A stretch of DNA of 64,000 nt from Pseudomonadota bacterium (GTDB lineage Bacteria > Bdellovibrionota > Bacteriovoracia > Bacteriovoracales > Bacteriovoracaceae), in the NCBI GenBank assembly GCA_027487515.1, contig JAIYDL010000024.1, positions 62,001-126,000 on the forward strand, in the 5' to 3' direction. Positions 16,709 to 25,877 of this stretch are shown here, one piece after another (the stretch's first letter is position 1; each line of letters begins with the position of its first letter). Both the position numbers and the translations under genes were made by a program. The notes below the pieces were generated by a model. The model ran no database searches, was not told where the DNA came from, and was given only the letters and a program-made list of their open reading frames with translations.

Positions 16709-17704
16709 CTATCCTAAGACTTGCTGTTTGATTTCAGAGAGCTCTTCGCGCCGCAGCCGCGGCCCGAACTGACCAACCACCCGGCTGGCGGCGAAGGAGG
16801 CCAGGCTCCCAGCGGCGGCGAAAGGATGGCCATTGGTGATGGCATAGAGAAACGCCCCTGCGTACATGTCCCCGGCGCCATTGGTATCAACGGCTTTCAC
16901 CGCGTAGGGCTCAACGTCGATGAAGGTTTTCCCATCGAAGATCACGGCCCCACTCTCCCCCAGAGTAATGACGAAGGTCTTAGCGATGTCTTTGAGCTTT
17001 TCCCGAGCGACGAGGATGTCCTCAGTCCCGGTGAAGGAGCAGGCCTCGGCTTCGTTGCAGAAGAGGAGATCGACGCCGTCGCCGATCATCTCCCGGAGCC
17101 CTTCTTTAAAAAACTTCACCATGTTCACGTCCGAGAAAGTCAGAGCGGTCTTCACCCCCGCCGCCTCGGCGATCTTCCGGGCATGGATCGCGGCTTCGCG
17201 GCCCGTGGGCGACGCCACGAGGTAGCCTTCCATGTACATGTACTCGGACTGCCGAATCGCTTCGGGGTCGACCTGGGACTTGGAGATCGTGGAGGTGATC
17301 CCGAGGAAAGTGTTCATCGATCGCTCGGCGTCCGGGGTCACGAGCACCAAGCACTTGCCGGTCACTCCGTCTTCTCGGTCCTGATGGGTCAGGTTCGAAT
17401 CCACTCCGTTATCCTGGAGGTCTTGGAAGTAGAAATTCCCGATCGGATCTTTGGCGACCTTGCAGGTGAGAAACGCCCGCGCCCCGAGCTGAGCCGCGGC
17501 GATCGCGGTGTTCGCCGCCGATCCTCCGCACTGCTGCTTCTTCGGAGCAGTCCCGAGGGCGTCGAGGAGGTATCGCTGGCGCTCCTCGTCCACCAAGGTC
17601 ATGAGACCTTTATCAATGTTATGTTTGAGAAAAAACTCATCGTGGACTTCGTACTCCATGTCCACGAGCGCGTTACCAATAGCGTACAGGTCGTATTTCT
17701 TCAT
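16709..17704 (-). CDS. PfkB-family carbohydrate/adenosine kinase
   Basis: A 331-residue ribokinase-family protein. The ATG at 17704 has GGAG seven bases upstream and is preferred over a TTG six bases earlier. The N-terminal GGSAANTAIAAAQLG matches PfkB signature 1, and the C-terminal DTNGAGDMYAGAFLY matches signature 2 with the catalytic Asp and anion hole GAGD. The overall form (YAIGNALVDMEYEV start, CGGSAANT) resembles adenosine kinases and related nucleoside kinases of bacteria. The exact substrate cannot be fixed by eye. It is the second gene of the rsmJ-to-lipoprotein operon. Confidence 0.88.
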   Translation of the reverse strand: MKKYDLYAIGNALVDMEYEVHDEFFLKHNIDKGLMTLVDEERQRYLLDALGTAPKKQQCGGSAANTAIAAAQLGARAFLTCKVAKDPIGNFYFQDLQDNGVDSNLTHQDREDGVTGKCLVLVTPDAERSMNTFLGITSTISKSQVDPEAIRQSEYMYMEGYLVASPTGREAAIHARKIAEAAGVKTALTFSDVNMVKFFKEGLREMIGDGVDLLFCNEAEACSFTGTEDILVAREKLKDIAKTFVITLGESGAVIFDGKTFIDVEPYAVKAVDTNGAGDMYAGAFLYAITNGHPFAAAGSLASFAASRVVGQFGPRLRREELSEIKQQVLG

Positions 17705-17739
17705 GCTCAATCTCCAAGTAGACAGATACCTTAATAGTT

Positions 17740-18465
17740 TTAGAGCGAAAAATACACATCATATCGAGTCGACTTACCGATATATTCTGTCGCCGCGGTC
17801 ACGCCAAATGGTGCCGAATGCCGAGGCCGCTTGACGACTAATCGGCGGGGCCGAAGGTCGAGGGCCGTCTGGAAGACGTGCTCAGCATCTTGGTCCTTAC
17901 CCACCAATCCTCGGAATATCCGCATCTCTTTTTTGGGAGACGCCTTCTCGTTGGCGTCCTCGAACATGGGGTCAAAGAAGATGGTATCCACCGATGGAGG
18001 ATGACGGAGAACGAGCTCGGCCTCCTCAGGCAAAAAGTGCAGGTGCGCGAGCCGAGGATGACGAGCATTCTGCATCGCACTCAAAATCAAGAAGCGGATC
18101 ACAGGGTGGCGTTCGACGACCCAGACTTCGCAGCCGAAACTCAAGAAGAGAAGCGAATCACCCAGGAGACCCGCGGTGAGGTCCAGGATCCGGGGCCGGA
18201 AGGCCCCCTTGAGTCCCACCGCCCGGGCGAGGAGCTCGGTTTTAAGTCCGGCCTTCCGGAAGTAGGCCTCGTGGCGCTCGAGTTCGGAGTCGATGGCGAT
18301 GCCGATCGGGCGCTCCTTAGGGAGGTCGGAGTGGAGCCAGAACTGCCCGTCGATCCACTCGAAGGTGAGGTCGCGCTGGTTCTCAGAGCAAAACTTATTT
18401 AGCTCAGAATATTGACGGTCGTCGCTGGGGAGGACAGTTCCCCCCCGCTGGAGTGTGAGGCCCAT
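17740..18465 (-). CDS. rsmJ: 16S rRNA (guanine-N2) methyltransferase RsmJ-like
   Basis: A 241-residue class I SAM-dependent methyltransferase. The SAM-binding motif I is LDLTAGLLGDSLLFLSFG near residue 93. The RsmJ hallmark FFDPMFEDANEKASPKKEMR near residue 160 contains the DPMF catalytic motif and the following KKEMR. RsmJ methylates G1516 of 16S rRNA. The N-terminal 60 residues are divergent from the E. coli form. It heads the minus-strand operon and is divergent from gcvP. Confidence 0.85.
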   Translation of the reverse strand: MGLTLQRGGTVLPSDDRQYSELNKFCSENQRDLTFEWIDGQFWLHSDLPKERPIGIAIDSELERHEAYFRKAGLKTELLARAVGLKGAFRPRILDLTAGLLGDSLLFLSFGCEVWVVERHPVIRFLILSAMQNARHPRLAHLHFLPEEAELVLRHPPSVDTIFFDPMFEDANEKASPKKEMRIFRGLVGKDQDAEHVFQTALDLRPRRLVVKRPRHSAPFGVTAATEYIGKSTRYDVYFSL

Positions 18466-18527
18466 GATGACCGAGTGTAGTGGTTCAGGAAAGAGATGAC
18501 CATACGCATTTTTCTAGCGGAGACATC

Positions 18528-18557
18528 TTAACAAATCATCCGCCTTCGCACTAACAT
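18528..18557 (+). promoter_or_regulatory. Possible promoter of gcvP with adjacent hairpin
   Basis: TTAACA (18528-18533) and TAACAT (18552-18557) are 18 bases apart, ending 44 bases before the gcvP ATG. Overlapping the -10 is a small dyad, ATAGG-GGT (18556-18563) against ACC-CG-CCTAT (18570-18579). No glycine riboswitch core is recognisable in the 136-base gap. Confidence 0.4.
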
Positions 18558-18601
18558 AGGGGTACTTTCACCCGCCTATTTTCTGTGACCAAGGAAGAAC
18601 C

Positions 18602-21600
18602 ATGAAGCCGTCCCATGTCCCACTCACTTATCACCCGGAAAAACTCAAGCGCGAGCTCAAGCCCTTCTACATCGGCGCCGACGACAAAGACGTCCGCGAC
18701 ATGCTCGCAACCATCGGCCTAAGCTCCCTCGATGAGCTCTACGGCCACATCGACGACTCCGTGAAAATGCCGAAGGTGCCGATGCCCAAGCACCTGAGCT
18801 ACGAAGAACTCATCGCCCTCGTGAACGACGTCGCCCGGAAGAACAAACAGAAGATTTCCTTCCTGGGTGACGGACTCCCGCAGTACAAGGTGACCGACGT
18901 CGTGGGCCCAGTGTGTAGCATCCGGGGCCTCACCACTGCCTACACCCCGTACCAACCTGAGCGCTCCCAGGGGACCCTCCAGACTCTGTGGATCTACCAG
19001 TCTCTCGTCTCCCAGCTCACGGGCTTCGAGGCGATCAACGCTTCCCTCTACGACCGCTCGACCTGCCTCTTCGAGGCCATGAACTGCGCGCTTCGCCTGG
19101 TCAAGGACTCCACGACCGTGATCGTTTCCAACACGCTCTACCCCGGAGACATCGAGGTCCTCGAGACCCACGCCCGCGAGACGGGCATGAAGATCGTCCG
19201 AGCGCCGGTGAACCCGCAAAGCGGGAAGCTCGACGTCGAGGCCCTGAAGCGGCTCCTCAACACCACTCCCCAAGTGGCAGCGGTGGCGTTCCCGCAGGTG
19301 AACAACCTCGGAAATCTCGAGGCGGTAGACGAGGTCGTGGACCTCTGTTCGCAGAACAACGTGAAGTCCATCGCCGTCGTCGACCCCATGCTCCTGGGTA
19401 AGGGTGGCCTCAAGGCCCCGGTGAAATTCGGAACCCGCATGCAGGGCTCGGACATGGTCGTGGCCGAGGGCCAGCACCTGGCCATCGGTCCCAATTTCGG
19501 AGGCCCGGGCCTTGGCATCTTCGGCATCCGGTACCACGAAAACGATAAGCTTTCGATCCGCTCAACCGCCGGGCGCTACATCGGAAAGACCACCGACCTC
19601 AAGGGCCGCGAGTGCAAGGCCCTCATCCTCTCCACCCGAGAGCAGCACATCCGGCGTGAGAAGGCGACCTCAAACATTTGCTCCAACCAATCCTTCGTGG
19701 CCACCGCCGCCGGGGCGAGCATGCTGGCCCGAGGCGACGAAGGCTTCGAGGCGTCTCTCAAAGTCGCCCGCACACTCGCCGAAAGGGCCGCCGAGGGCCT
19801 CTCCCAGTTCGAGGGCGTTGAGTTGAAGTTCAAAGGCTCCCCGTTCTTCAACGAGTTCACCCTCAAGCTTCCCGTGGCCGCGATGGAGTTCATCCACACC
19901 GCCAGTGCCGCCGGGATCCAGGTCGGCGTCGACGTCTCCCACCGGCACCCGGAGCTGCGCGGGGAGAACCTCATCCTCATGAGTTTCACGGACATTCACT
20001 CTGAGAAAGACGTGGACCAATTGCTCGCGTTCTTTGCCACGCAGTTTGAGCGCACCAAGAGCAGCACCCCGGCACAGAAGATCCCTTCCGTCATGCTGAG
20101 GACAGATGCCCCGGAGATCCCGAAGCTCTCGAGCAGCGACATCCTGAGCTACTACGAGCGCCTCGGAAAACAGAATCTCTCCCCGGATGATGGGATCTAC
20201 CCCCTAGGATCGTGTACGATGAAGTACAACCCGTACATCAACGACTACGCGGCCTCGCTTCCGGGCTTCACCAACATGCACCCAGAAGCCCCGCTCGAAG
20301 ACGTGCAGGGTTGCCTCGAGGTTCTCTTTGAGATCCAAGAAGCGTTCAAGGCCATCACCGGTCTTCCGGGAGTCGTGACACAGTCCGTGGCCGGCGCGCA
20401 GGGTGAGCTCGTGGGCATCAAGATGTTCCAGGCCTACCACCGGGACCGGGGCGAGGCCGATCAACGGAACGTCATCATCATCCCACGCTCGGCCCACGGA
20501 ACGAATCCGGCCACCGCGACGATGGCCGGGTACGAATCCAAGGTCGTCGACGGTAAGGTCTATGGAATCTACACCGTAGAAGCGCTCTCGAACGGGGAAA
20601 TGAACCTGGGTCAGATCAAGGAGTTCTTGAAGACCGATGGCCACCGGGTCGCGGGAGTCATGGTGACGAACCCGAACACCGCCGGGATTTTTGAGACCCA
20701 GTTCAAAGAAATGAGCACCCTGATCCACGCGGCCGGGGGCCTCGTGTACATGGACGGCGCGAACATGAATGCCGTGGCGGGAATCGTCGACCTCGACAAA
20801 CTGGGCGTCGATGCCGTTCACAATAACCTCCATAAAACATGGACGATCCCGCACGGTGGTGGGGGCCCGGGCGATGCCATCGTGGGCGTCTCCCACCGAC
20901 TTCTGGATTTCATGCCCGGAGTCCAGGTGATCAAGAAAGACGGCCGCTACGACCTGACCCGGGCCCCGAAGTCCTGCGGCTCATTCCACCGCCACTTCGG
21001 GAACTTTGCCCACAAGATCCGCGCCTACACCTACATCAAGGCCCTCGGCGCCGACGGTGTTCAGCGCATGAGTCAGGTGGCCGTGCTTTCCGCACGCTAC
21101 CTCTTCCACAAGCTGGCAAAATCCTTCCCGACCTTACCGGCCGAGGCCCAGAGTTCACCGCGGATGCACGAGTTCATCCTGACTCTCTCCCCGGAGATCT
21201 TTAAGAAAATCGAAGCGGCCGGGACACCGAAGGCGAACACCATCGCTCGGATCGGAAAGCTCTTCCTGGATTTCGGCTTCCACGCACCAACGGTCGCGTT
21301 CCCGGAACAGTACGGCCTCATGTTCGAGCCCACAGAGACCTATTCGAAGAAAGAGCTGGATGAGTTTGCGGAGGTGGTAGAGGCGATCTTGAAGCTCGTG
21401 AGCGAGCACCCGGAAGTCCTCAAGACGGTTCCACACTTCACCCCCATCGATCGGGTAGACGAAGTTCAGGCGAACAAGAATCCCGTCCTGACAGAGAAAA
21501 TCACCGCCCACCTGCCGGAGATTATCCCAGACCGAGTGGATGCCGCCCGCCTTCGGAACTCGACGACCGGAGACCTTTGCGCGCACATCCTTAAGGCCCA

Positions 21601-21616
21601 TCAGAATTCGATCTAA
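18602..21616 (+). CDS. gcvP: Glycine dehydrogenase (decarboxylating), fused PA-PB type
   Basis: A 1004-residue P-protein of the glycine cleavage system, a PLP enzyme that decarboxylates glycine and passes the aminomethyl group to lipoyl-GcvH. Residues 1 to about 480 match the GcvPA half (TAYTPYQPERSQG near 117; QHIRREKATSNIC near 347). From about 500 onward it is a GcvPB half, including YPLGSCTMKYNPYIND, SAHGTNPATA and NLHKTWTIPHGGGGPG, whose Lys (about 745) binds PLP. Sequence style and the short inter-domain linker suggest fusion of the two-subunit form. gcvT and gcvH are not in the window. It has AAGGA before the ATG and a strong terminator after the stop. Confidence 0.94.
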   Translation: MKPSHVPLTYHPEKLKRELKPFYIGADDKDVRDMLATIGLSSLDELYGHIDDSVKMPKVPMPKHLSYEELIALVNDVARKNKQKISFLGDGLPQYKVTDVVGPVCSIRGLTTAYTPYQPERSQGTLQTLWIYQSLVSQLTGFEAINASLYDRSTCLFEAMNCALRLVKDSTTVIVSNTLYPGDIEVLETHARETGMKIVRAPVNPQSGKLDVEALKRLLNTTPQVAAVAFPQVNNLGNLEAVDEVVDLCSQNNVKSIAVVDPMLLGKGGLKAPVKFGTRMQGSDMVVAEGQHLAIGPNFGGPGLGIFGIRYHENDKLSIRSTAGRYIGKTTDLKGRECKALILSTREQHIRREKATSNICSNQSFVATAAGASMLARGDEGFEASLKVARTLAERAAEGLSQFEGVELKFKGSPFFNEFTLKLPVAAMEFIHTASAAGIQVGVDVSHRHPELRGENLILMSFTDIHSEKDVDQLLAFFATQFERTKSSTPAQKIPSVMLRTDAPEIPKLSSSDILSYYERLGKQNLSPDDGIYPLGSCTMKYNPYINDYAASLPGFTNMHPEAPLEDVQGCLEVLFEIQEAFKAITGLPGVVTQSVAGAQGELVGIKMFQAYHRDRGEADQRNVIIIPRSAHGTNPATATMAGYESKVVDGKVYGIYTVEALSNGEMNLGQIKEFLKTDGHRVAGVMVTNPNTAGIFETQFKEMSTLIHAAGGLVYMDGANMNAVAGIVDLDKLGVDAVHNNLHKTWTIPHGGGGPGDAIVGVSHRLLDFMPGVQVIKKDGRYDLTRAPKSCGSFHRHFGNFAHKIRAYTYIKALGADGVQRMSQVAVLSARYLFHKLAKSFPTLPAEAQSSPRMHEFILTLSPEIFKKIEAAGTPKANTIARIGKLFLDFGFHAPTVAFPEQYGLMFEPTETYSKKELDEFAEVVEAILKLVSEHPEVLKTVPHFTPIDRVDEVQANKNPVLTEKITAHLPEIIPDRVDAARLRNSTTGDLCAHILKAHQNSI

Positions 21617-21623
21617 GTGCGCA

Positions 21624-21650
21624 GGGGCCCGGTTCAAACCGGGCCCCTTC
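21624..21650 (+). terminator. Rho-independent terminator of gcvP
   Basis: GGGGCCCGGT (21624-21633) pairs with ACCGGGCCCC (21638-21647) across a TCAA loop and is followed by TTCTT. The stem is almost pure GC and begins eight bases after the gcvP stop. Confidence 0.8.
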
Positions 21651-21669
21651 TTCCCAAGCCTAGGCCCGC

Positions 21670-23049
21670 TCACTGCAGGGGAAAGTTCCAGTCTGAACGA
21701 ACCGTGAGGGGAAGATCCAGTCGGAACGTTGTGTGGGAACAGGTCGGAAGATAGGCGAGCGCTCCCCCGTGGTTCTGCGCAATTTCTTGGGCCATCGAAA
21801 GACCGAGACCGGTGCCCTTCCCAGCATTCTTGGTGGAGAAGAAGGGCTCCATGATCTTCGGCGCGATCCCAGGTGGTATGCCGTGACCGGAGTCTTTAAA
21901 GAACACGTGAAGCTGACCGTCCTCTTTGTGGCAACTGACTTCAACCCATTTATCCGGCAAAAACTCGATGGCATCGAAAGAGTTGTTCAAGAGGTTCAGG
22001 ATCAACTGCTCGAGCTGAATCTTATGGCCCGGCACCGAGGCCCCCTCTAACCCATAGAAGCGGAGACTGACTCCATGGTTCTTCATCCGCTGGCCGCAAA
22101 AGCCAAGGACGTCTTCGAAGAGATCCTTCAGGGGAAGGTCTCGAAGAGCCTCCTGCTCGTCAGGATGAACGAACTCTCGCAGACCCTGGAGGACGCGAGC
22201 GATCCGTTCACTGGCCCTAAGGATTTGGTGCAGCCCATCGCTCGTCTCCTGGAGTTTGTCAGCGTGACTCTTCAGCCGGAGGAGCTGGGTCGCCCGGGCC
22301 TGGATGACGGCCAGAGGGTTACTGATCTCATGGACGACTCCGGCGGACATCATGCCGAGTTCAGAGAACTTACTCTGCCCTTGAAACCTCGCACTTCGAT
22401 CTCGAAGGGCCTCCTCGAGGTCACTGCTCCGCCGGAACAAAAGAAGCTCCTGGTACCGGCCTAGGCCAGTGACAGCGAAACCGATCAGAGAAAGGATCTC
22501 AATCCCTGGCCCCAGTTCAGAGAGCTCAGGGTTTAGTCCCCAGAGCGGATAGAAAAGCCGTCGGATAAAAAAGAGGCACAAGAAGAAAGTGCATGCCCAC
22601 CGGAGGAGCGAGCGCTCCTCCGACTTTCCGCGACGAAGAGAGGCCAGGACAAGGGAGGACCCAAGGCCTCCGACGGCGAGTGAAAAGGGGGCCGTGAAAA
22701 TGACGAAGGGAAGTCCCTGGCCGCTCAGGATAAAGGTGAGAAGGGCCCCGGTCGCGAAGATCAGAGAGTGCCAGCGCTGGGTCCCATTGACTCCCGAGAT
22801 ATCTGCGGTCACAAGCATCGCAGTCCGCAGAGGCCAGATCCATCCCAGCATGGAGAGCGCGGCGAGTGGACCAGTTTGATTAGCGAACGCCATCTGCACC
22901 CCGGCGCTCACCACCATCGAGGCCCAGAACTCTCTCAGATGGCCCAGCTCTAGGTCTTTTCTTCGCTGGTAGAGTGCCCAACTCAACCAGAGCATCGAAA
23001 GTGAGAAGAGGCAGCAGATGAGGTAAAGATGTTGTGACCAGTTACTCAT
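21670..23049 (-). CDS. Orphan membrane sensor histidine kinase
   Basis: A 459-residue histidine kinase. Residues 1 to about 205 form six or seven hydrophobic segments with no periplasmic sensor or PAS domain. The DHp region carries VVHEISNPLAV with the phospho-acceptor His near residue 239. The HATPase domain has QLILNLLNNSFDAIE (N box), DSGHGIPPG (G1) and GTGLGLSMA (G2). The architecture resembles NtrY/AtoS-type cytosolic halves coupled to a 7TM-like input. No response regulator gene adjoins it. It converges on gcvP and is divergent from prfC. The signal is unknown; the multi-TM input suggests a membrane-embedded stimulus. Confidence 0.88.
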   Translation of the reverse strand: MSNWSQHLYLICCLFSLSMLWLSWALYQRRKDLELGHLREFWASMVVSAGVQMAFANQTGPLAALSMLGWIWPLRTAMLVTADISGVNGTQRWHSLIFATGALLTFILSGQGLPFVIFTAPFSLAVGGLGSSLVLASLRRGKSEERSLLRWACTFFLCLFFIRRLFYPLWGLNPELSELGPGIEILSLIGFAVTGLGRYQELLLFRRSSDLEEALRDRSARFQGQSKFSELGMMSAGVVHEISNPLAVIQARATQLLRLKSHADKLQETSDGLHQILRASERIARVLQGLREFVHPDEQEALRDLPLKDLFEDVLGFCGQRMKNHGVSLRFYGLEGASVPGHKIQLEQLILNLLNNSFDAIEFLPDKWVEVSCHKEDGQLHVFFKDSGHGIPPGIAPKIMEPFFSTKNAGKGTGLGLSMAQEIAQNHGGALAYLPTCSHTTFRLDLPLTVRSDWNFPLQ

Positions 23050-23069
23050 AACTAGATTCTAGGCAGTAA

Positions 23070-23134
23070 ATTTCTTACAGAGACTTCAATTAATTCTTAA
23101 GAGCGACAGACGTATTTAATATACATTTCTTACA
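23070..23134 (+). repeat. Direct repeat ATTTCTTACA x2 upstream of prfC
   Basis: The ten-mer ATTTCTTACA occurs at 23070-23079 and again at 23125-23134, with a relaxed third copy ATTTTTTACG at 23149-23158. All lie in the 140-base gap between the histidine kinase and prfC. Candidate regulator sites or AT-rich promoter elements; the function is not known. Confidence 0.4.
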
Positions 23135-23189
23135 TTCGCTGATATCACATTTTTTACGCAGACGATCACCTTTTCAGGATACCTCCTCC

Positions 23190-24791
23190 ATGAGCTCCAG
23201 CCCTCGTTGTACCTTCGCGATTATCTCTCACCCCGACGCCGGTAAGACGACGATGACAGAAAAACTTCTCTGGTTCGGAGGCGTCGTCCGCGAGGCCGGG
23301 ATGGTAAAATCCAAAACAGGCGACTATGCAAAGTCCGACTGGATGGAACTGGAAAAACAGCGAGGAATTTCCATCACCTCATCGGTCATGAGCTTCGAGT
23401 ACAACGACCGGGCCCTCCACCTCCTCGATACCCCGGGGCACAAAGACTTCTCCGAAGATACCTACCGGACACTGACGGCGGTCGAATCGGTGCTCATGAT
23501 GATCGACTCCGCCAAAGGGGTGGAAGCGCAGACGATTAAGCTCATGGATGTCTGCCGGATGCGGGACACCCCCATCGTCACGTTCATGAATAAGTTTGAC
23601 CGGGAGGCGATGGATCCTTTTGCGCTCCTCGACAACATCGAGTCGATCCTGAAGATTCAGTGTATCCCGATGACCTGGCCCGTGGGGAACGGAGTCGACT
23701 TCAAAGGTGTCTACGATTTTCAAACCAAGCAGATCCTGAGCTTTAAAGATTCGAAGGATCCCTTCTCCCCGAGCTTCATCGACGCCAGTGACTTGAACTC
23801 GAGTGCCCTCGTGGCCGAACTAGGTGTGGCCCTTCGAGACAAGCTTCTGGAAGAGCTCGAGATGGTAGAGACTCTCATCCCAGGCTTTCGCATGGACGAA
23901 TACCAAGCTGGGATTCAGACGCCGGTTTTCTTCGGCTCGGCACTCAAAAACTTTGGCGTCAAAGAGACGCTTGATCTCATCACGCAGATTGCCCCGACTC
24001 CGAAGCCTCGGGAAGCGGTTCTGGCCCCCTACGACTCAAGTGCTGACAGAATCACCATCGACCCCACGGATCCCGAATTCACGGGCTTCGTGTTTAAGAT
24101 CCAGGCGAACATGGATCCCAAGCACCGGGACCGGATTTCCTTCATGCGGGTCTGCTCTGGGAAGTTCACTCGGAATGACAAAATCTTTCACGTCCGCTCG
24201 GGCAAAGAGATCCGCATCGCCACTCCCCTCATCTTCCAGGCGCGGGACCGAGAAATTGCCGAAGAGGCCGTGGCGGGAGATATCATCGGCCTCTATGATA
24301 CCGGCAAGTATCAGATCGGTGACACCTTCACCATGGGCAAGAAACAGATCCGCTACACCGGGATTCCGAGCTTCTCGCCAGAGCTCTTCATGCGGGTCAC
24401 GGCGAAAGATCCGATGAGGGCGAAGCACCTCGAGAAGGGCCTCGCACAACTCTCCGAAGAAGGAGCGACCCAGCTCTTCATCCGACGGCACACCAACGAA
24501 AAGATGCTGGGAGCGGTGGGTGCGCTCCAGTTCGAGGTCGTGAAGTTCCGTCTCGAGGACGAGTATTCGGTTGAGGCCACCTACGAACCGGTTGCGTGGG
24601 CCGGAGTCCGCTGGCTCAAATTCCCCGATAAAAAATCTGAGGAAAAATTCGCTCAGGAGTATTCATCGGTCATCATGGAGGACAAGGAACACAGGCTCTG
24701 TTTCGCTGTCCGAACCGAATGGGACCTCCGGCTTGCGATGGAAAAGAACCCATCCATTGAGTTCTTTAAGAATTCCGATTACATCGAGTAA
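23190..24791 (+). CDS. prfC: Peptide chain release factor 3
   Basis: A 533-residue translational GTPase that recycles RF1/RF2 after termination. G-domain motifs are visible: SHPDAGKTT (G1) near residue 13, RGISITSSVM (G2), DTPGHKDF (G3) and NKFD (G4). The C-terminal portion lacks EF-G domains IV and V, and the length equals that of RF3 rather than EF-G. The ATG is preceded by AGGA. It ends in front of a strong bidirectional terminator. Confidence 0.95.
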   Translation: MSSSPRCTFAIISHPDAGKTTMTEKLLWFGGVVREAGMVKSKTGDYAKSDWMELEKQRGISITSSVMSFEYNDRALHLLDTPGHKDFSEDTYRTLTAVESVLMMIDSAKGVEAQTIKLMDVCRMRDTPIVTFMNKFDREAMDPFALLDNIESILKIQCIPMTWPVGNGVDFKGVYDFQTKQILSFKDSKDPFSPSFIDASDLNSSALVAELGVALRDKLLEELEMVETLIPGFRMDEYQAGIQTPVFFGSALKNFGVKETLDLITQIAPTPKPREAVLAPYDSSADRITIDPTDPEFTGFVFKIQANMDPKHRDRISFMRVCSGKFTRNDKIFHVRSGKEIRIATPLIFQARDREIAEEAVAGDIIGLYDTGKYQIGDTFTMGKKQIRYTGIPSFSPELFMRVTAKDPMRAKHLEKGLAQLSEEGATQLFIRRHTNEKMLGAVGALQFEVVKFRLEDEYSVEATYEPVAWAGVRWLKFPDKKSEEKFAQEYSSVIMEDKEHRLCFAVRTEWDLRLAMEKNPSIEFFKNSDYIE

Positions 24792-24812
24792 CTTCTCGCC
24801 AGCACCTGACAT

Positions 24813-24844
24813 AAAAAAAGGCCGGATCGCTCCGGCCTTTTTTT
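24813..24844. terminator. Bidirectional terminator between prfC and the first metallopeptidase gene
   Basis: AAAAAAAGGCCGGA (24813-24826), loop TCGC, TCCGGCCTTTTTTT (24831-24844) is a perfect 14-base dyad with A and T tracts on both sides. It can stop prfC on the plus strand and the convergent gene ending at 24865 on the minus strand. Confidence 0.9.
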
Positions 24845-24864
24845 TAGACTTTTGGGATGTGGTC

Positions 24865-25728
24865 TTAGCTCTTCGGTTTGAACCAGCACAGAGGTCTAGT
24901 TCCTACCTGATGCCCGAGCTTGGTGTGACAAGTCCCGCGGACTTCGTCCGACTGAGAAACGTCTTCATTGAAAGAGATCTCACAAAGTGCGCCCTGGAAG
25001 TACGTATCCAGACGGCACTGATGGGCCGGATGGGCGTCGTCCGTACGAGACACGACTTTCGTATCCGGAGTTTCGAACTTCGCCTCTGGCTGGTTCCTCA
25101 GAGAAGCAAAGAGAGCGGCGACGGAAACACCGGCCATACCGTTTCTGATGCAGATACCACGGTCCACAGAACCACCCCAGGCCTTCGTGCAGGCATCGAC
25201 AAGAGCTTGCGGAGCATTAAGGCGACGAACGATGGCGTCGTTGTTGTCGTTCAGGAAGGCCCGGCGAAGGCACTTGGTCGTGGCGAAATAGTCCGATTGA
25301 CCTTCGTTGGATGCCCATCGGTTAAGGAAGTTAGAAACCTTCGGAGCTCCACCCAAGTGGTGACCGATCTCGTGGCAAAGGACGAGGGCGAAGCCATCCG
25401 GGGTGATGGTTTGGTGCCGAGCAAGGCCACCGAACATGTTCACAACCCATCCACCCAGCCGTGTGGCATTGGCGTTAACGGTGGCATCTGACCACTTGCG
25501 ATTGACGATCAGCTTGCCTCCCATGCTCGCAACGATGGGTGCGTAGATGGTCTCAACTTTCTCAATCACGGTATTAAACTGCGCCTCTGTGAGGCCTCCG
25601 TTGGTCTTCATGCCAACAGGAATGCGAAGATTATTCTCCGGAAGAAAACCCGTCTTACCGTCCTCAGAACAGGCCAAGACAGCTCCTGAGAGCGTGAGAG
25701 TAAGAGCGAGGATTACCAAGTGTTTCAT
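24865..25728 (-). CDS. Cys-rich lipoprotein metallopeptidase, tandem paralogue A
   Basis: A 287-residue exported protein; AAGGAGAATA precedes the ATG. The signal ends in GAVLAC, a fair lipobox with Cys20. CHEIGHHLGG near residue 115 gives an HExxH zinc site. About 20 residues later SNEGQSDYF supplies a Glu and Asp in the ExxxD spacing used by gluzincins, including family M48. The C-terminal third has a conserved DTKVVSRTDDAHPAHQC block and ends in LCWFKPKS. Nine cysteines are conserved among the three neighbours. Substrate unknown. Confidence 0.75.
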   Translation of the reverse strand: MKHLVILALTLTLSGAVLACSEDGKTGFLPENNLRIPVGMKTNGGLTEAQFNTVIEKVETIYAPIVASMGGKLIVNRKWSDATVNANATRLGGWVVNMFGGLARHQTITPDGFALVLCHEIGHHLGGAPKVSNFLNRWASNEGQSDYFATTKCLRRAFLNDNNDAIVRRLNAPQALVDACTKAWGGSVDRGICIRNGMAGVSVAALFASLRNQPEAKFETPDTKVVSRTDDAHPAHQCRLDTYFQGALCEISFNEDVSQSDEVRGTCHTKLGHQVGTRPLCWFKPKS

Positions 25729-25830
25729 TTATTCTCCTTATAAAATCCACAGGGGACGTGAGATTAATTTAAGAACAGATGAGCTTATTCGTCAGTAGGG
25801 ATTTGGTGGAAGTAAGAAAATAAGAGGGAC

Positions 25831-25861
25831 AAAAAAAAGCGCCGAGGATGACCCCCGGCGC
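25831..25861 (-). terminator. Terminator of metallopeptidase paralogue B
   Basis: On the minus strand GCGCCGGGG and CCTCGGCGC (25839-25847 and 25853-25861 in plus coordinates) form a nine-base stem with one G-T pair and a five-base loop, followed by eight T. It begins 16 bases after the stop of the gene at 25878. Confidence 0.85.
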
Positions 25862-25877
25862 CGAAAATTAAAGGAGA

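Noticed and set aside
18466-18601. Glycine riboswitch before gcvP
   Set aside because: I looked for the tandem aptamer core elements and found only a short dyad; the leader is too short for a riboswitch.
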